From Liolophura sinensis (lineage: Eukaryota; Mollusca; Polyplacophora; Chitonida; Chitonidae), in NCBI RefSeq assembly GCF_032854445.1, contig NC_088301.1:28876402-28940401 (forward strand): a stretch of 64,000 nucleotides of DNA. Reading direction: 5' to 3'. Positions 11,801-50,747 of this stretch are shown in pieces (positions within the stretch are counted from its first letter, which is position 1; each line of letters starts with the position of its first letter). A model generated the notes under the pieces. The model was given only the letters and a program-made list of their open reading frames with translations, was not told the origin of the DNA and made no database searches. Position numbers and translations under genes: made by a program.

Positions 11801-13469
11801 GCAGGTTGCTGACAGACCTTCTCACTTACGGCTGGAGAGGAAGCCAGCATGAGCTGGACTTGAACTCACAGCAACCACATTGATGAGAGGCTCCAGGGTC
11901 ATTATGCTGCACTAGCGCATTAACCAACTGAGCCACAGAGGCCCGTATACTATCTCTGAACCAGAAACTTCCAGGTGTCACATACAATGGGTCTAGTACT
12001 AAAGGCCAGCACAGAGATATTGTGGCTTTGAATGCCATGGAATTTTTCGGGTTGTCTGTGATCTGGACGTCCACGGGTAACAATGCCTGCGCAAGATCAG
12101 TGGATTCATTTGACACATCTCAGAAAGAGACGTTAAACAGCTGTAGAAACCGCTCCGACTCATTCTAGACATAATGTCACATAAACCCATCAATCCTTCG
12201 CTGGAGATCGGGTTGCAAGCAGGTCGTTCTACAATGCAACCGTCGTCCTACAATATCTAGAATAATTTAACAGTTTCTCATATTTAATTTCCAACCTTAA
12301 CATCAGGCCTGTTTCTTTTGGTCGCCCCCTCAAAGGCAAGGTAGGACAAAGTAGCCAATCCACTGCCCCCTACATCCACCCTAAAGACGTCTCCAGCCTT
12401 TGCCATCACCACGCCTATCACCCCATCTCCTCGAGCCGGCACATACTGATAAGGAAAAAAAATTATAAGAATTTATATGATTATGATTTATTGATTTTTG
12501 CCACAAGGATACTCTAGAATAAATAACCCCTAAAATATGCTAGAGTCAAAATGCACAACACATGCAGTCAAATACTTCTAGGACAGTTTCAAGTCGAAAA
12601 TTTAGAAAAACACATTTTCAGAAACTGGATTGCAGTTAAATTCTGGTCTGTCGCCAAAGACTCTAATGCTGTACCATATACATATAAATAATCACGTGCT
12701 TTTGTTTATCACACCTATGACATGATGTTACGCACATCCACACTGAGGCACCACTCAAAACAGCATTTCAGGAATCTCATTAATTTCACTAGTCCCGCGA
12801 GTTCACGCAGATATGGGCGAGACAGGGTGGGGGCTAACGCAAAGTAACGCAGCTAAAAGACCAGATTTTACGGTACTTGCTAGATCGAAGACACAGCTAG
12901 TTTAGCCAGGTCTGTCGGTCCAATGGTACCCTTAGCTGCTGCCGTATAATCACATCTTTTCGCCACATTAGTTTGCAAACCCCACTCTGTCTTGTCTCAA
13001 CATATGTGAAGTCGCGAGATTTATCACTTTCAGTATATATACCACACAAAATTACCGTCATGCCATGACAAAGCAATGTTAATGTAACGTTATCTCCTAA
13101 AACAAACAAAAAATACGCTGGTGATATGAAATGCATATGATATGCATATGTAAACTAGCACATACGGGATGGAGTGTTAAATGTGTCTTTCCTGCCTTAA
13201 TCAGTTGTTTACTCTAACACGTGTTAAAAAAAATAATAAACAGACTCATGCACTGGTTTAGCATAGCGCAGGCCTACCCTTCGTTGTTGACAATCTACCC
13301 AGTACACATTTGGCTCTTTAAACTTTAATACCCCGGGTTTGGATGCAAACACACTGTCCGCCTCTCTGTACAGCCCCGGCCCTAACAAAACTTTGTGGGT
13401 TTTTTCTGATTCTTTAAGGTTTTCTATCTCGTCACCGGGCAAAACAACCCGATTTACATACGAACACAT
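8883..13469 (-). CDS. EXOSC3: Exosome complex component RRP40 (EXOSC3), complete
   Basis: This is a cap subunit of the RNA exosome that helps bind and thread RNA substrates in nucleus and cytoplasm. Four exons on the minus strand: 13469-13278, 12445-12296, 10161-10007 and 9117-8883. They join to 732 nt, 243 aa plus TAA; the human protein is 275 aa. The start is fixed by an in-frame TAG two codons upstream. Visible family blocks are RVVLPGDEI (N-terminal domain), [10 protein letters not shown] (about 56-64), an S1 domain with [20 protein letters not shown] and KRNRP (exon 2), [14 protein letters not shown] (exon 3), and a KH domain with GLNGRVWVK (about 189-197). The exon 2 donor (AAG|GTTGGA) is weak, but its use preserves the human spacing. 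The gene is head-to-head with CARM1. A SINE sits in intron 2 (11672-11944). Confidence 0.96.
9717..9810 (-). repeat. Main-family SINE, 3' fragment in EXOSC3 intron 3
   Basis: Tail and core are present up to GGAAACCGGGCA; the rest of the core and the tRNA head are missing. Confidence 0.75.
11672..11944 (-). repeat. Main-family SINE, full length, in EXOSC3 intron 2
   Basis: Head, core and tail are all present. A short repeat GTATACT at 11665-11671 and 11945-11951 may be the target-site duplication. Confidence 0.88.
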
Positions 13470-13774
13470 GGTCTAGGCCGACGAAATCAACATTTACTGC
13501 TATCCCACTGGAAAACAGCACTTGTAACTAAGTTCAGGATATTACCTAAAATTCGGGAAAGATAAACGCATAAAGCTGTAGAAAAGCATAGCAGTTTTAG
13601 CTTAATACATTTTATTATTTCTTTGCCTATTGATACGTTATCGTCATAGTGGATATTTGTGTATTTATATAGAGGGACTCTGATTATGGTATTTCATCCA
13701 TTTCCGGTTTTTGTTTGAACCGCTCTTGGTTGATGTTTTACATGGACCTTCCCGCGTTAGAGCAGAAAAGCAGC
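13470..13774. promoter_or_regulatory. Divergent promoter region between EXOSC3 and CARM1
   Basis: Only 305 bp separate the start codons of two divergent, complete genes, so both 5' UTRs and promoters must lie here or overlap. I see a TATA-like stretch TATTTATATAG near 13663-13673, but no motif that settles initiation sites. Bidirectional use is inference from spacing. Confidence 0.7.
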
Positions 13775-40555
<26,781 letters not shown>

Positions 40556-42422
40556 CGCTCTAATGGGGATTGAAGAGCTGGAACTAAGCCTTGGAGAGCT
40601 AAACTGTGTTCTATAGTACTGGTACCACAAAGACTCCAGCTCCAGAAAGGCCTGCAGTCTTTACAGCCCTTCTATGTTCACAACAGCGGTGTGACTTATC
40701 TCCCCTTGAGAGGTGGACATCCATGGAATTTCAACCTTGAATCGCAAATACTAGGAATTCTACATTCGGCTGCTATGATTATGCTTTGATTTTTTCGACA
40801 CTTGATGGTGATTAATGACATTGTAACCATGTCAATTGCAAAAGAGCAATTCACTATAAGCTTGTGGTTATAGCTCCTTATCTCTTTTGTGAAGGGGTCT
40901 GTAATTGTTCCTGCGAATAACTATTTTGTGTTTTTGTGGGTGCTTACTGAAAGTCTTGTGTACGCTCACTGGAGGTGTATGAAAAGTGGGACAACCTACC
41001 TGAAAACAATTAAAATTCAACAGACTTCTCCCTCTTTATGTCGACCATCCTTGAATAATGCATGTAATATTTACTTGGGGGTTTCTGTGTCAGATGTGTA
41101 TTAACAATTTTGTTGAAACAAGAATTCATCACCTGTTTGGTTTTCAGACTGAACAGAAAGTTTCAGCTAAGTGAAAGTATACCCTATGAATTAATGGGAA
41201 ATTAACATTTTTTTTTTTTTTTTTTTTTCATTTTGAACATTTATTTGAATATTATTTCTTCATAAATAATCTCATTGCTTCAGAGATATATATATGGAGT
41301 ATAGTATAACTGACTACTTTGAAATTTTGCAGATGTCAGATAATTGATTGTAGCCATGACAGCCCTTAAATAGTTCAGAGAATGTCATTTCCTAGTGTAG
41401 TACTAAAAGTTGCCCTATTACTGGTAAATTTACACTACAAAGTTCTTCTTGTTAGCATATAAAAGCAAAGTTTCAGTGGTGACAGTTTGCTACCTCCTTC
41501 TTCCATGTGAAGATATATGTGCAATTTTAAGTTTGATTTTAATATATGTGCATGTGTCTCTGTCATTAATACATACAAAATCCATAAGACCTCTTATATA
41601 CAATGTGCAAATTGTATAAAAGGCATTTTTAGTGCAAGTGTTTTACATACTATGAAGGAAACTACATCTGCTAAGATTTACTTTAACTATGGCTACAGAA
41701 AACAGATAGTGGCAGATCTGTATCTTTTGGCATTTGAAGTAAGTGTATCCCACGTTTGTGTGATATTGGAAGTTTCGTAGGAAAACTTTTCAGTTTTGAA
41801 TGGACATTATGGGTTTATTTACGTATTATTCATGTAAATTGTGGTCTTAAAACTATCTAGGAAACCTACAGGTGTAATAAGTTGTCATCATAATTATTAT
41901 GAAACTGCAGTTTGTATTGTCGCATGGCTATTCCAGGTATTAGATAAACTTTGATATCAAGGTATCTCATGATCTGAATTGAATCATATTCATGCTCCAG
42001 TCATGTTTGCCAGACTTGACTGGCATAGAACAAATATCTCCAAGAAGGTTTGACAAGTTGCTAAGTGGTCAGTATAAGAAAAGTTGGGAAAAATTGTCTT
42101 AGAGGATGAAGTGAGTTGACATTTAATGACGCTAATTTCTTATAGTTAAGAGAAATTTTGTCGTTCACATTAAATAAATAACTGGTCTTCGTTGGATTAT
42201 GATTAGTGCTTATTGAATTGATTGATTTTTTGCTGATTAAGGGATAAGATAAAGGTTACAACAGTAACGTTTTGTTGTACAGGTAAATTGATTTGACAGC
42301 AGTTATTGTATGGAGATATGTTTTGTGGGCTACATTTGTAGATCTGTGAGGAAATACTGATGAAATTGGATTGTCAGTTTGTATACTTCCCGGCTCTCAT
42401 TGTTCATTGACCCTTAGTCATT

Positions 42423-42555
42423 AGCAAACCTGTGGATGGTCATGGGTTTTCCCCGGGCATTGACGAGTTTCTTACCACAATAATGCTTGCCGTCGTCGTA
42501 TAAGTGAAGTATTCTTGAGTACAGCATAAAATACCAATCAAATAAAAAATAAATA
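42423..42555 (+). repeat. Main-family SINE, 5'-truncated
   Basis: It starts in the core at GCAAACCTGTGGATGG and runs to the CAATCAAATAAA tail. No clear target-site duplication was seen. Confidence 0.82.
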
Positions 42556-45500
42556 GTGGCAAGCAATCAGTAGTGCTTGGGAATGTGCAGTCTTGCGTTC
42601 ACTGAAGCCCATGGAAATTTGTTGATGCTTGGTTTCTACTGGTCACTCCAGTTTCCACCATCCATAAAACTGATTGACATCTGATAGATTTAGCCAGAAT
42701 TTGAAACCAGACCATCCATTTCCTATTTTCTTCTATTTACTCTATCTCCCCCGTGTTGGTTTAGTCAAAATAGGGCATCTCAAAGACACAGAGACCTCTT
42801 CCCAACAATCAAACATTTCTCTGTGGCCGTTTGGCCTGTAGTGAACATGTGAGCCAGCTTATTAAAATGTTTATGATTTTCTGTAAGTAGAGACAATTTA
42901 TTGTTGTGTATTAAATACCTCAAATAGCCTTTAATTTACTGGTACAGTGTAATCCAATGAGAAGAATGGATCCAAATCAGACTTGTCTACCTATCTAATA
43001 TGTTAGAATCCTTCTGGGTTGTTGACAAGCTTACTGAGATTAAACATCCCATTTCAGAGAAAGCTGGGTGTCAATTTGATCCATTTGAACAAGCTTAGTG
43101 CAGAGGTGTGTCATTCAAGCTGAGTAGACTCTAAAAGTGTTATCAGGTGTTACTTTGCAGTCAACTGCTTTGGATATCATCTCAGACCTACATTAAAGGG
43201 GCTGCCTACATCCCCTCTAAATCCCCACCCCCCACCCCCCTCCACCACTCAGTCCTATGGGCTTTTTGTTGTCTGATATTCAGATGTTACTAGTACATGT
43301 AATTCTACACACTATAAACTATACACCATAGATTTAGAAGATGTATAACATAGATGTGTATGCCGTGTGACCATTGCATTGATTCTGTAGTGGTGCTAAT
43401 CTCAGTGTCCAATAATGCTAACAGATTGTCACAGTACATATTAAAACACTGCTTCTTTAATTGTGAAACAACCAGAAGAGTGAAAAATAAAAATTAAAGA
43501 AAAAAAACTGGGCCGGTAACACTTATGTGGACTTTAGTTTGTAACATAAGTTTTGTTTTGATAAGTTTTTGTTGACTTATCAAGCACTGCACAGTGAGTT
43601 ACAAATTTTGTGTCCAGCCTTAATGGGAGCTGTGGAACTTCTGAAGAGTAACATTTTGCAACTCGATGTTGGTGGTGACATTTCACATATGAAATGCTTA
43701 TAAAACTGTCTGCAACTTATATAGATATACATGTGGTCCTTACAGCAACAACATCGCGTAACTATGCCTTTGTAAAAACTTGTTAGGTGTACGTTGTACA
43801 AATGTATGTAGGTTGATGGAAAAACCTACCGAGAGGACTGTAGTTTGTGACAGAATTTTCCATGATTTGATGAGTATGATCTGGTCCAGTAGAAAATTCT
43901 AGCTAGGAATTATGAATCTGCATTAGTCGCCTGTCAACTAAGACCAAAAAGTTTTCACATTAAGTCACTATCTGTTCCAAGATTTTGTGAACTACAGGCA
44001 ACTTTGTATCTTTGTCAGATTGGTCTGTCGTAGATTGCCTAGTTTAAGTAATGATGGTGTTTTGTCATAAGTAATTTTCATCAAAATAAAACATTTCAAA
44101 TAGTGGTACTGAATTCTCAAAATAAATTGATAATTCAGAGAAATTTTAACAAGTTAGTGTAATTAATAATCGTAAAATTGACATTACATACAGTCTATTT
44201 ATACTAGGATAGAAATGAATGTGATTTGTGGTTTGGTTGTTGTGGCAATTCTCCAAGAACGAAGACTTCAGTGTTGTTTTGGCCAAATACTTCCCTGAAC
44301 CAGCTGGCACTGTGAGGAAAAGTTAAAGTGACAGATTATGTTCATTTTGACTAAACTTTTTCGTGCAGTGCAGTTTTACCCATAAATATCTGAATTAAAG
44401 AAAAAGAAACAAGATCACTCCCAGGAAGCCATAACTCTCTCATAATTTATGTGGTATTAATATGGCAATCGGATTTAACAAATCAAGTCCAGCACTTTCT
44501 CAATCAAAAATACTTGTAATGCTGTGTAACCATTATTCAGATATACTAGTATATAATGTGTGTAATGAAGTGAAATATCAGAACTGTCAGAGCACTATTG
44601 GCAAGTGTGATTCTCACCAGCTTATTGTCATATATGTCCACAGGTAGACTGTAGAAATGTCCATTTGAAATTCCATACAGATTTCAAGGTTATTCTATAG
44701 TTTAATCAGTTTGCTGGTAATTTGCAAATGTCGAATTTTTCATTAAAATTTTGGAAATCTTTAATCATGGAGTTGTGTTGATGTTATTTGCCGTGTATAT
44801 CCACGAAAAAGCATCTTTAATAGAATGTATTAAAACAGTATGATTGACAGATTATGGAAAAGGGTTGCGAAGGAAGCTTATTTAAGCTTTCCCCTGCTCA
44901 TGGCAGTGTGCTACCCTTTCCTCGCACCATCGCTGATTTAAAGAGGTTGGCAACGCAGGTACATTGCGAACATCGATGGTCTAGTTTGGACAATTAAGTT
45001 TCCTCCACCCTTATCTGACCCCCGTCACATAAGTGAATACTTCTTAATACTTCTGATTAGTACTTCAGCATTAATCAGTTTTGTCATCCAAACTGCAGCA
45101 GGGGTACTCTCTCTGTATGCAGTCATCTGTGCCCTGTCACATTGGATATGTGAACTATATCTACACAGTGTACAAGCTTTAATGTGACCATTGTTTTAAT
45201 AGTGTAGAATTTGACAAGGAATTATTTACAGTATAACACAGATAATATGTATGCATTACTTAATTTCACCAATAGCAATGAAACGCTTTTTGTGGGTAAA
45301 AAAGAAGAAAACAAAAACCAGCAAAACAGCAATTTATGCATGCAATACTGAAAAGAAAGAATTTCAGAAGTAATTGTTTCGATGTTGACCCTGATCGGTC
45401 AGTACTGAACATTGACGTCAAAGGCACCAGAGCATCCTTCCATCCTTGTCGGTGTTTAAAGTCTCATGCAGTAACATTTGACATTTGAGGAAGCATAGCA

Positions 45501-45574
45501 ATAGTGTACATATACTGGTATGCCGACAACTATATATGCATATACATATAGCAGTATACAGTTAAGTAATGGTC

Positions 45575-45711
45575 CGTACGTGGGAAGGTCTACCAGCAAC
45601 CTGTGGATGGTCGTGAGTTTCCTCCCACCATAATGCTGGCCGCCGTCCATGTCAGCCGCACTGAAATATTTTTCAGTACGGTGTGAAACACCAATTAAAT
45701 AAACAAATATG
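45575..45711 (+). repeat. Headless main-family SINE with perfect 12-bp TSD
   Basis: It starts at CGTACGTGGGAAGG. TAAGTAATGGTC flanks it at 45563-45574 and 45712-45723. Confidence 0.9.
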
Positions 45712-46979
45712 TAAGTAATGGTCAGAAGGGCCCTGCATATGGTGTTTACATACCCAGCTAATAGTATTTGTTAGATCTTCTGTTCGACGATTTCAACGTT
45801 ATTATTATAAAACTTAAATAGTATGTCAATTATATATTCCTTCAAGATTTCTTTAAAATTTCACTACGTGTGTAATTCACTTGTACACTAAATTTCTAAT
45901 ACTCTGCTTCATAGGTTAACTCTGCTAACCGCTTAAACCATGGGAAAATATAGGGAAGTATTTCCTGTAGAATATAACATGGTCACAATTCATTGGCCTA
46001 TGAGCAGTTGCCATCAAATCGTCATTGGTATACGTATACATATTGTTAACGACAACCTAATATATAAACTAGCATGGTGCTCGACATACTATTATAGTTA
46101 TATGACGATCTTCCGGGGGTATACAGGTAGATATTTGGCTGAGGTCGATAATACTTCTCCGTGGCGATACAATTTTAAACTTCTCAATATTTTCTCTTTT
46201 CAGCGCGACAGTAATCATATCCTTTCCAGCTTTTAATAGCAAATTGGTCTGGTGAAACGAAAAATCACAAACGCAGAGGGAAAAAACAGAATGAAGAAAC
46301 ACTGGCTTGAAATAGAATAAAACAGTTAAATATATTTGTGTGTATATATTTATATTATTTATAGACATAAGTACAAGTACAAAAACAAACGGACATCTGA
46401 TGATTATTTACAATATATTTAAGTTTATCAGTAAGATATACATTTATATATTTATTATTTATAATAGCATATTTATAATAATGTTTGTAATTATTATTTC
46501 TTCAAATATGTGATATATATTACATTAGCCAGTAACTAAATTAATGGCGTTGGCATATTTGTATGTAACAGTATGCACAAGCAGTTGACAACAGTATATT
46601 TATTTTGACAATGACGCATAGAAATTTCAAGATAAATTTGGGTTGTAAAGTAACTTTTCTATATCGGACCATTGCATATGCAAATATCCCAGCGTCATTA
46701 ATTTAGTTATCGACTTATGTAATATATATCACATATTAGAAAAAAATAATTGTCACAATATTATTATTATATCCCCATCACATATTTTAAAACAGAAAAT
46801 AAAAACAAATATTCATATTATCGGTGTAACAACTTTATATAAATAAAAACTATGTAATCCAAAGTTTAACAATGACATAAATATATACACATAAATATTT
46901 TTAAGTGTTTTAGTTTTTCATTTCACTGCTTCTTTTCTTTTTCTTCCTCTGTGTTTGTAATTTTTGGATTTAGCAGACA

Positions 46980-47720
46980 AATATGCCATCATAAGCTGGA
47001 AAGGATCTAATTCGACGTAGTTTGGGACGAGAAATCGAACGACGGAATCCGCTCAGTATGGGACAAACAGTTTTAGATGCAGCGACCTTTGAAACCTTGT
47101 TGACCCCATAATGGCACGCCAAGCGACGGTTTGTACTCCTTGAAAACCATAAAAATTTGCAATTTTTTCAATACCTCCCAACTGTTTGCCTTCTTCCGCA
47201 TCGCTTGGCACCTTATTTATGTGGGCCAGTGTTAAAACTGTATATTTTAGCGCAGACGGTATCAAATACCTTATCTTTTGTATCTGTAAATGATATGGGA
47301 TGGAGGTACTCATACATAAAGGCATTGGGGATTGTCTTCGACTTGGAAGTAACACAATTGCGAGGAGAGTCAAATGGGCTTGGCCAAACGATTTGACATG
47401 TTCTGGGCGCATTGCTTTTAGAGCAATGTTTAATATAGGAACAACCATTCGCGTTAGTACATATTACATTGTCAATAACCAAAGTCATGAGGTCAAAAAT
47501 CATAATTGTTTAAATTATTCAAATAAGGCTGAAAAGGATTTTATTCAACGTAGCTTTGGGCGAGAAATCGAATGGTGCAACCTGCTTAGATCTCCGACTA
47601 GTTTTACCTGTAGCGACGTTTGAAACATTGTTGATGTCATAATGGCGTGCAAAAGCAACGGCCCGTACTCCTTGGAAACAAGGAAAATTTGCAATTTTTT
47701 CAACAGCTGCCAATTCCTTG
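46980..47720 (-). repeat. Diverged direct duplication, possible gene or element relic
   Basis: A segment of about 190 bp at 46995-47180 recurs at about 47535-47712. Shared marks on the + strand are CGAGAAATCGAA, GCGAC..TTTGAAAC.TTGTTGA, CATAATGGC and TTTGCAATTTTTTCAA. On the minus strand both encode EKIANF..FQGV and then RHY-VN/IN-VS-VA-KT-like text, but copy 1 needs a one-base shift to stay in that frame. A degraded coding relic is possible; no family was recognised. Confidence 0.55.
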
Positions 47721-47919
47721 CTTTCATAGTTTGGGGCAGTGGCAGTTTGTGTAATGGCATGTCAAAAGGGGCATCATGCAGAAGTCCTGTCTTTCATATC
47801 GCCCAAAAAGAAGGCCATTTTAAGTAACTGAAAATTTTAATGAATTCGTTTTCCCCTGTAGGTTGTGTGGGCTCATTATGTAACCATTAACCTGCTTTGT
47901 TTTGTTTTTTTTTGTTTGT

Positions 47920-47976
47920 TTTTTTGCGCCATAATCATGAATATTTCACTTATACGACGGCGGCCAGCATTATGGT
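47920..47976 (-). repeat. Main-family SINE, 3' fragment
   Basis: Only the tail-proximal core remains, with GAATATTTCACTTATACGAC on the + strand. Confidence 0.7.
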
Positions 47977-48333
47977 CCAACTTTATGAGCAACAGTGTCT
48001 TAATATGACATATATCTCACACGCGATTTAAAGTCCGCCAGCAAATAACATTAAAACTGATAGATAAATCTTGAAAGAGTCTTATGTCACAGTCGTATGT
48101 TTTCAGTTACTTTTGTTATATACTTCATTGCATTCTTAAATATAGCATTACGTATTGTTTTCTTAACAATTACAAAATGGACACAGCCAAGTATTTATTT
48201 ATTTATTTATTTATAAAAACAAAACATAAGCCTCGTTCTTCGGCCTTATTTGTAGTAGGCATGGCTGAATAAGCAAATCCCGTATGCCTATGATCGAGTC
48301 CTCCGGGATCGAATGATGTTTTTGATGAGACCT

Positions 48334-48457
48334 GGGCCCGGTTTCACGAAGCACTTTTAACGTTACGTTCACCTAACTACCAGTATTGTGGGCATTACGT
48401 CGCTATGGCAGTTGCAAGCTCGTAATGTTATGAGAACTTCGTGAAACTGGGCCCTGG
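48334..48457. mobile_element. Hairpin MITE-like element with GGGCCC ends
   Basis: CTGGGCCCGGTTTCACGAAG at the left is the near-perfect inverted complement of CTTCGTGAAACTGGGCCCTG at the right. Similarity extends inward through the TTAACGTTACG and CGTAATGTTATG arms. No ORF. The whole 120-bp unit could fold on itself. Confidence 0.72.
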
Positions 48458-49268
48458 TACATATTTTCTTAATCTGTGGTATATTTAGGCCAGGTAGGTA
48501 AATTAACAGTATCCTTGGTTGTGTTACTGCGGTCTCAAGCCTCACATGGACATAGCATAATCTCGAAATCAGCTGTAAAAGTATAGCTATTGTCTCCTGT
48601 GGCCCGTGTGGTACACATAGAGAGGCATTAAACCATCTATGTGCTGTTTGGAATGCATCAGCCTGGGTTTCTGCTGGAAATATTGTACCGGTATTGCTTC
48701 CTGAAAAGTGTTCAGCAATATAGACTGAAACTCAGACATATAACTGTATTTAACGATCTAAATATGCAGGGTTAATTTATGCGCGTTCAACATTCCTTGA
48801 ATTTCTTGAATTATTCAAAACATAGGACTGTTTCTCTTTACCCGACTTTACGTAATTTCTTGCTTCATATGCTTTTTAAGTTCTTTGTTGAATCGTGGAA
48901 ATTGGTCTGCATGGCGGTTGTTGACTATCATCATTGACGATTAATGTGCGAATCTCTAGATTTCCTTCTGTTTTATGTAACTTATTTCAGATATCGAAAA
49001 ACTGGCTTGATCCAGTGGCCAAAATATCGTTTTGTTCCAATAACAAAATTGTTGGCATATATGCTATGCAAGGGACGGGTTGTGGCCAAGTGCACGTGAC
49101 ACAAACACGTTATTTCTATAGCTGGATAGGTAATCTTCGAGATTCATCAGTCTATACTCACTTGCATGTTGTGGCAGCTAATATATAGCTGCCATATAAG
49201 TAGGAATACCCGATCGGCGCATTATAGTTAATCTTTTTAACTGCATGCATGGGGACCATTGTAAATGT

Positions 49269-49421
49269 TTATTTTTTTATTTGATTGGTGTTTTACGCCG
49301 TACTCAAGAATATTTCACTTATACGACGCTGGTCAGCATTATGGTGGGTGGAAACCGGGCAGAGCCCGAGGGAAACCCACGACCATCCGCAGGTTGCTCA
49401 CAGACCTTCCCACTTACGGCC
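49269..49421 (-). repeat. Headless main-family SINE with TSD
   Basis: On the minus strand the element begins at GGCCGTAAGTGGGAAGG. CCATTGTAAATGT (49256-49268) and CCATTGTTAATGT (49422-49434) match at 12 of 13. Confidence 0.9.
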
Positions 49422-49518
49422 CCATTGTTAATGTAAAATTGTTCTCCAATCTGCGCGTTCATTTATTATCAAACTTTGCGCACCATACATCCATTTGAGG
49501 AGAGTAGTGTAGCCTAAG

Positions 49519-49675
49519 TTATTTATTTATTTGATTGGTGTTTTGCGCCGTACTCAAGAATATTTCACTTATACGACGGCGATCAGCATTATGGTGGGTG
49601 GAAACGGGGCAAAGCCTGGCGGAAACCCACGACCTTCAGCAGGTTGCCGGAAGACCTTCCGACGTATGGCCGGAG
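49519..49675 (-). repeat. Headless main-family SINE
   Basis: Same extent as the copy 100 bp to its left: it begins at CCGGCCATACGTCGGAAGG on the minus strand. The duplication is not clear. Confidence 0.82.
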
Positions 49676-50747
49676 GCTAAATTAAACTTACATTTATAAC
49701 GCACATAAACCATTCTACGTCAGCGAGGAATTTAATGAGTGCTAAATGCATTGCATTCCAATCCAATGTGTCTTTGAACCACACCATCAGCACGAATATC
49801 ATCAAATAATATATACAGAATTGTAAATCCGACACATTTCTGTTTAATCGAATTGTTTGAATTGACCATAGGCCGCTACATATGAGGAAAGCGAATTGGT
49901 GAAATCAATCAGGTTTGTTTATGAGCGAGCTTATTGACGTATATAGGCCCATACTAAGTATGTTGTACCTATATGTAGGCCTATATCTGCTTCACGTACT
50001 TGCTCGCCGTCTTTCAGTCTTGATGCATGTATAAAACTCCATGTTATCCGTCTAATAATCACATATATTGTAAGCCTTAAACGAGTTTCTTTGTGCACTG
50101 ACATACCCTTGTATATAGTGCCGAAGGCACGCTCACGTATATGAGAGACGGTCTATATAAAGTCACAACTGGCTCGGCTACTTCCTATAAAATGAGATTG
50201 TGAAGAGCTTATTGTTGGCTGGTATTTTCTCACGTCCCTGAAACTGCCTAAGCGTGTGTTGTACGTGGACTCACATTCTCTAACTATTGACAAAGAACTC
50301 GTACGGCTGTGCAATTTGTCCCCTTTTTTACAGTTTACGGGTATTTATACAAGCTGGCCCGACTGTCTGTACAGACGTCACGTCATTCACTTCGCCTCGC
50401 TGAACTAGTCGTACCCAAAAAAAAAAAAAAAGTACTCAGCTGTTTTCACCACGCACTTCGGGAGTTAGACACCAGGGGTCGCCACTCGTTCACAAGTGGT
50501 CGTGCCTTCACCTTCGACTGCATGGGGTTGTAAGTCAAATGGGCAAGGAAGTTGTGAAACTTTCAAGTTGGCGGTGATCGCGGTTCCTAACGATGACACG
50601 AGGTTATCAGTGAGTTGAGAAGACGCAGAGTCATGGCTAGCTAGCTAGCTAGCCTTCGGGCCCGAGGATTTATACCGGCTGAAAACTGGATTGACAGTTG
50701 TATTTTGGAATTGTCGTGGGCAAGGCGACTGTGCACAAGAAGTTGAG

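Larger units (their letters stand above)
40556..50747. other. Intergenic region between CARM1 and the EH-domain gene
   Basis: The first part must be the CARM1 3' UTR. A possible poly(A) signal AATAAA lies at 42173-42178, but others follow and the true end is unclear. The rest holds five SINE copies, a hairpin MITE and a diverged duplication; 46.3-46.9 kb is very A+T-rich. No gene was recognised; the short ORFs lack motifs and splice support. Confidence 0.55.

Noticed and set aside
13715..13774. Upstream in-frame start codons for CARM1 (13733, 13742)
   Set aside because: Their context is weaker than ATG 13775, which gives the MAA-type N-terminus; they cannot be excluded without transcript ends.
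47053..47448. 131-codon minus-strand ORF, the longest in the window
   Set aside because: As a whole it matches nothing I know and covers only part of the duplicated segment. I kept the duplication as a repeat, not a gene.
50637..50653. CTAGCTAGCTAGCTAGC palindrome upstream of the EH-domain gene
   Set aside because: A simple four-base repeat; nothing else suggests a binding site.
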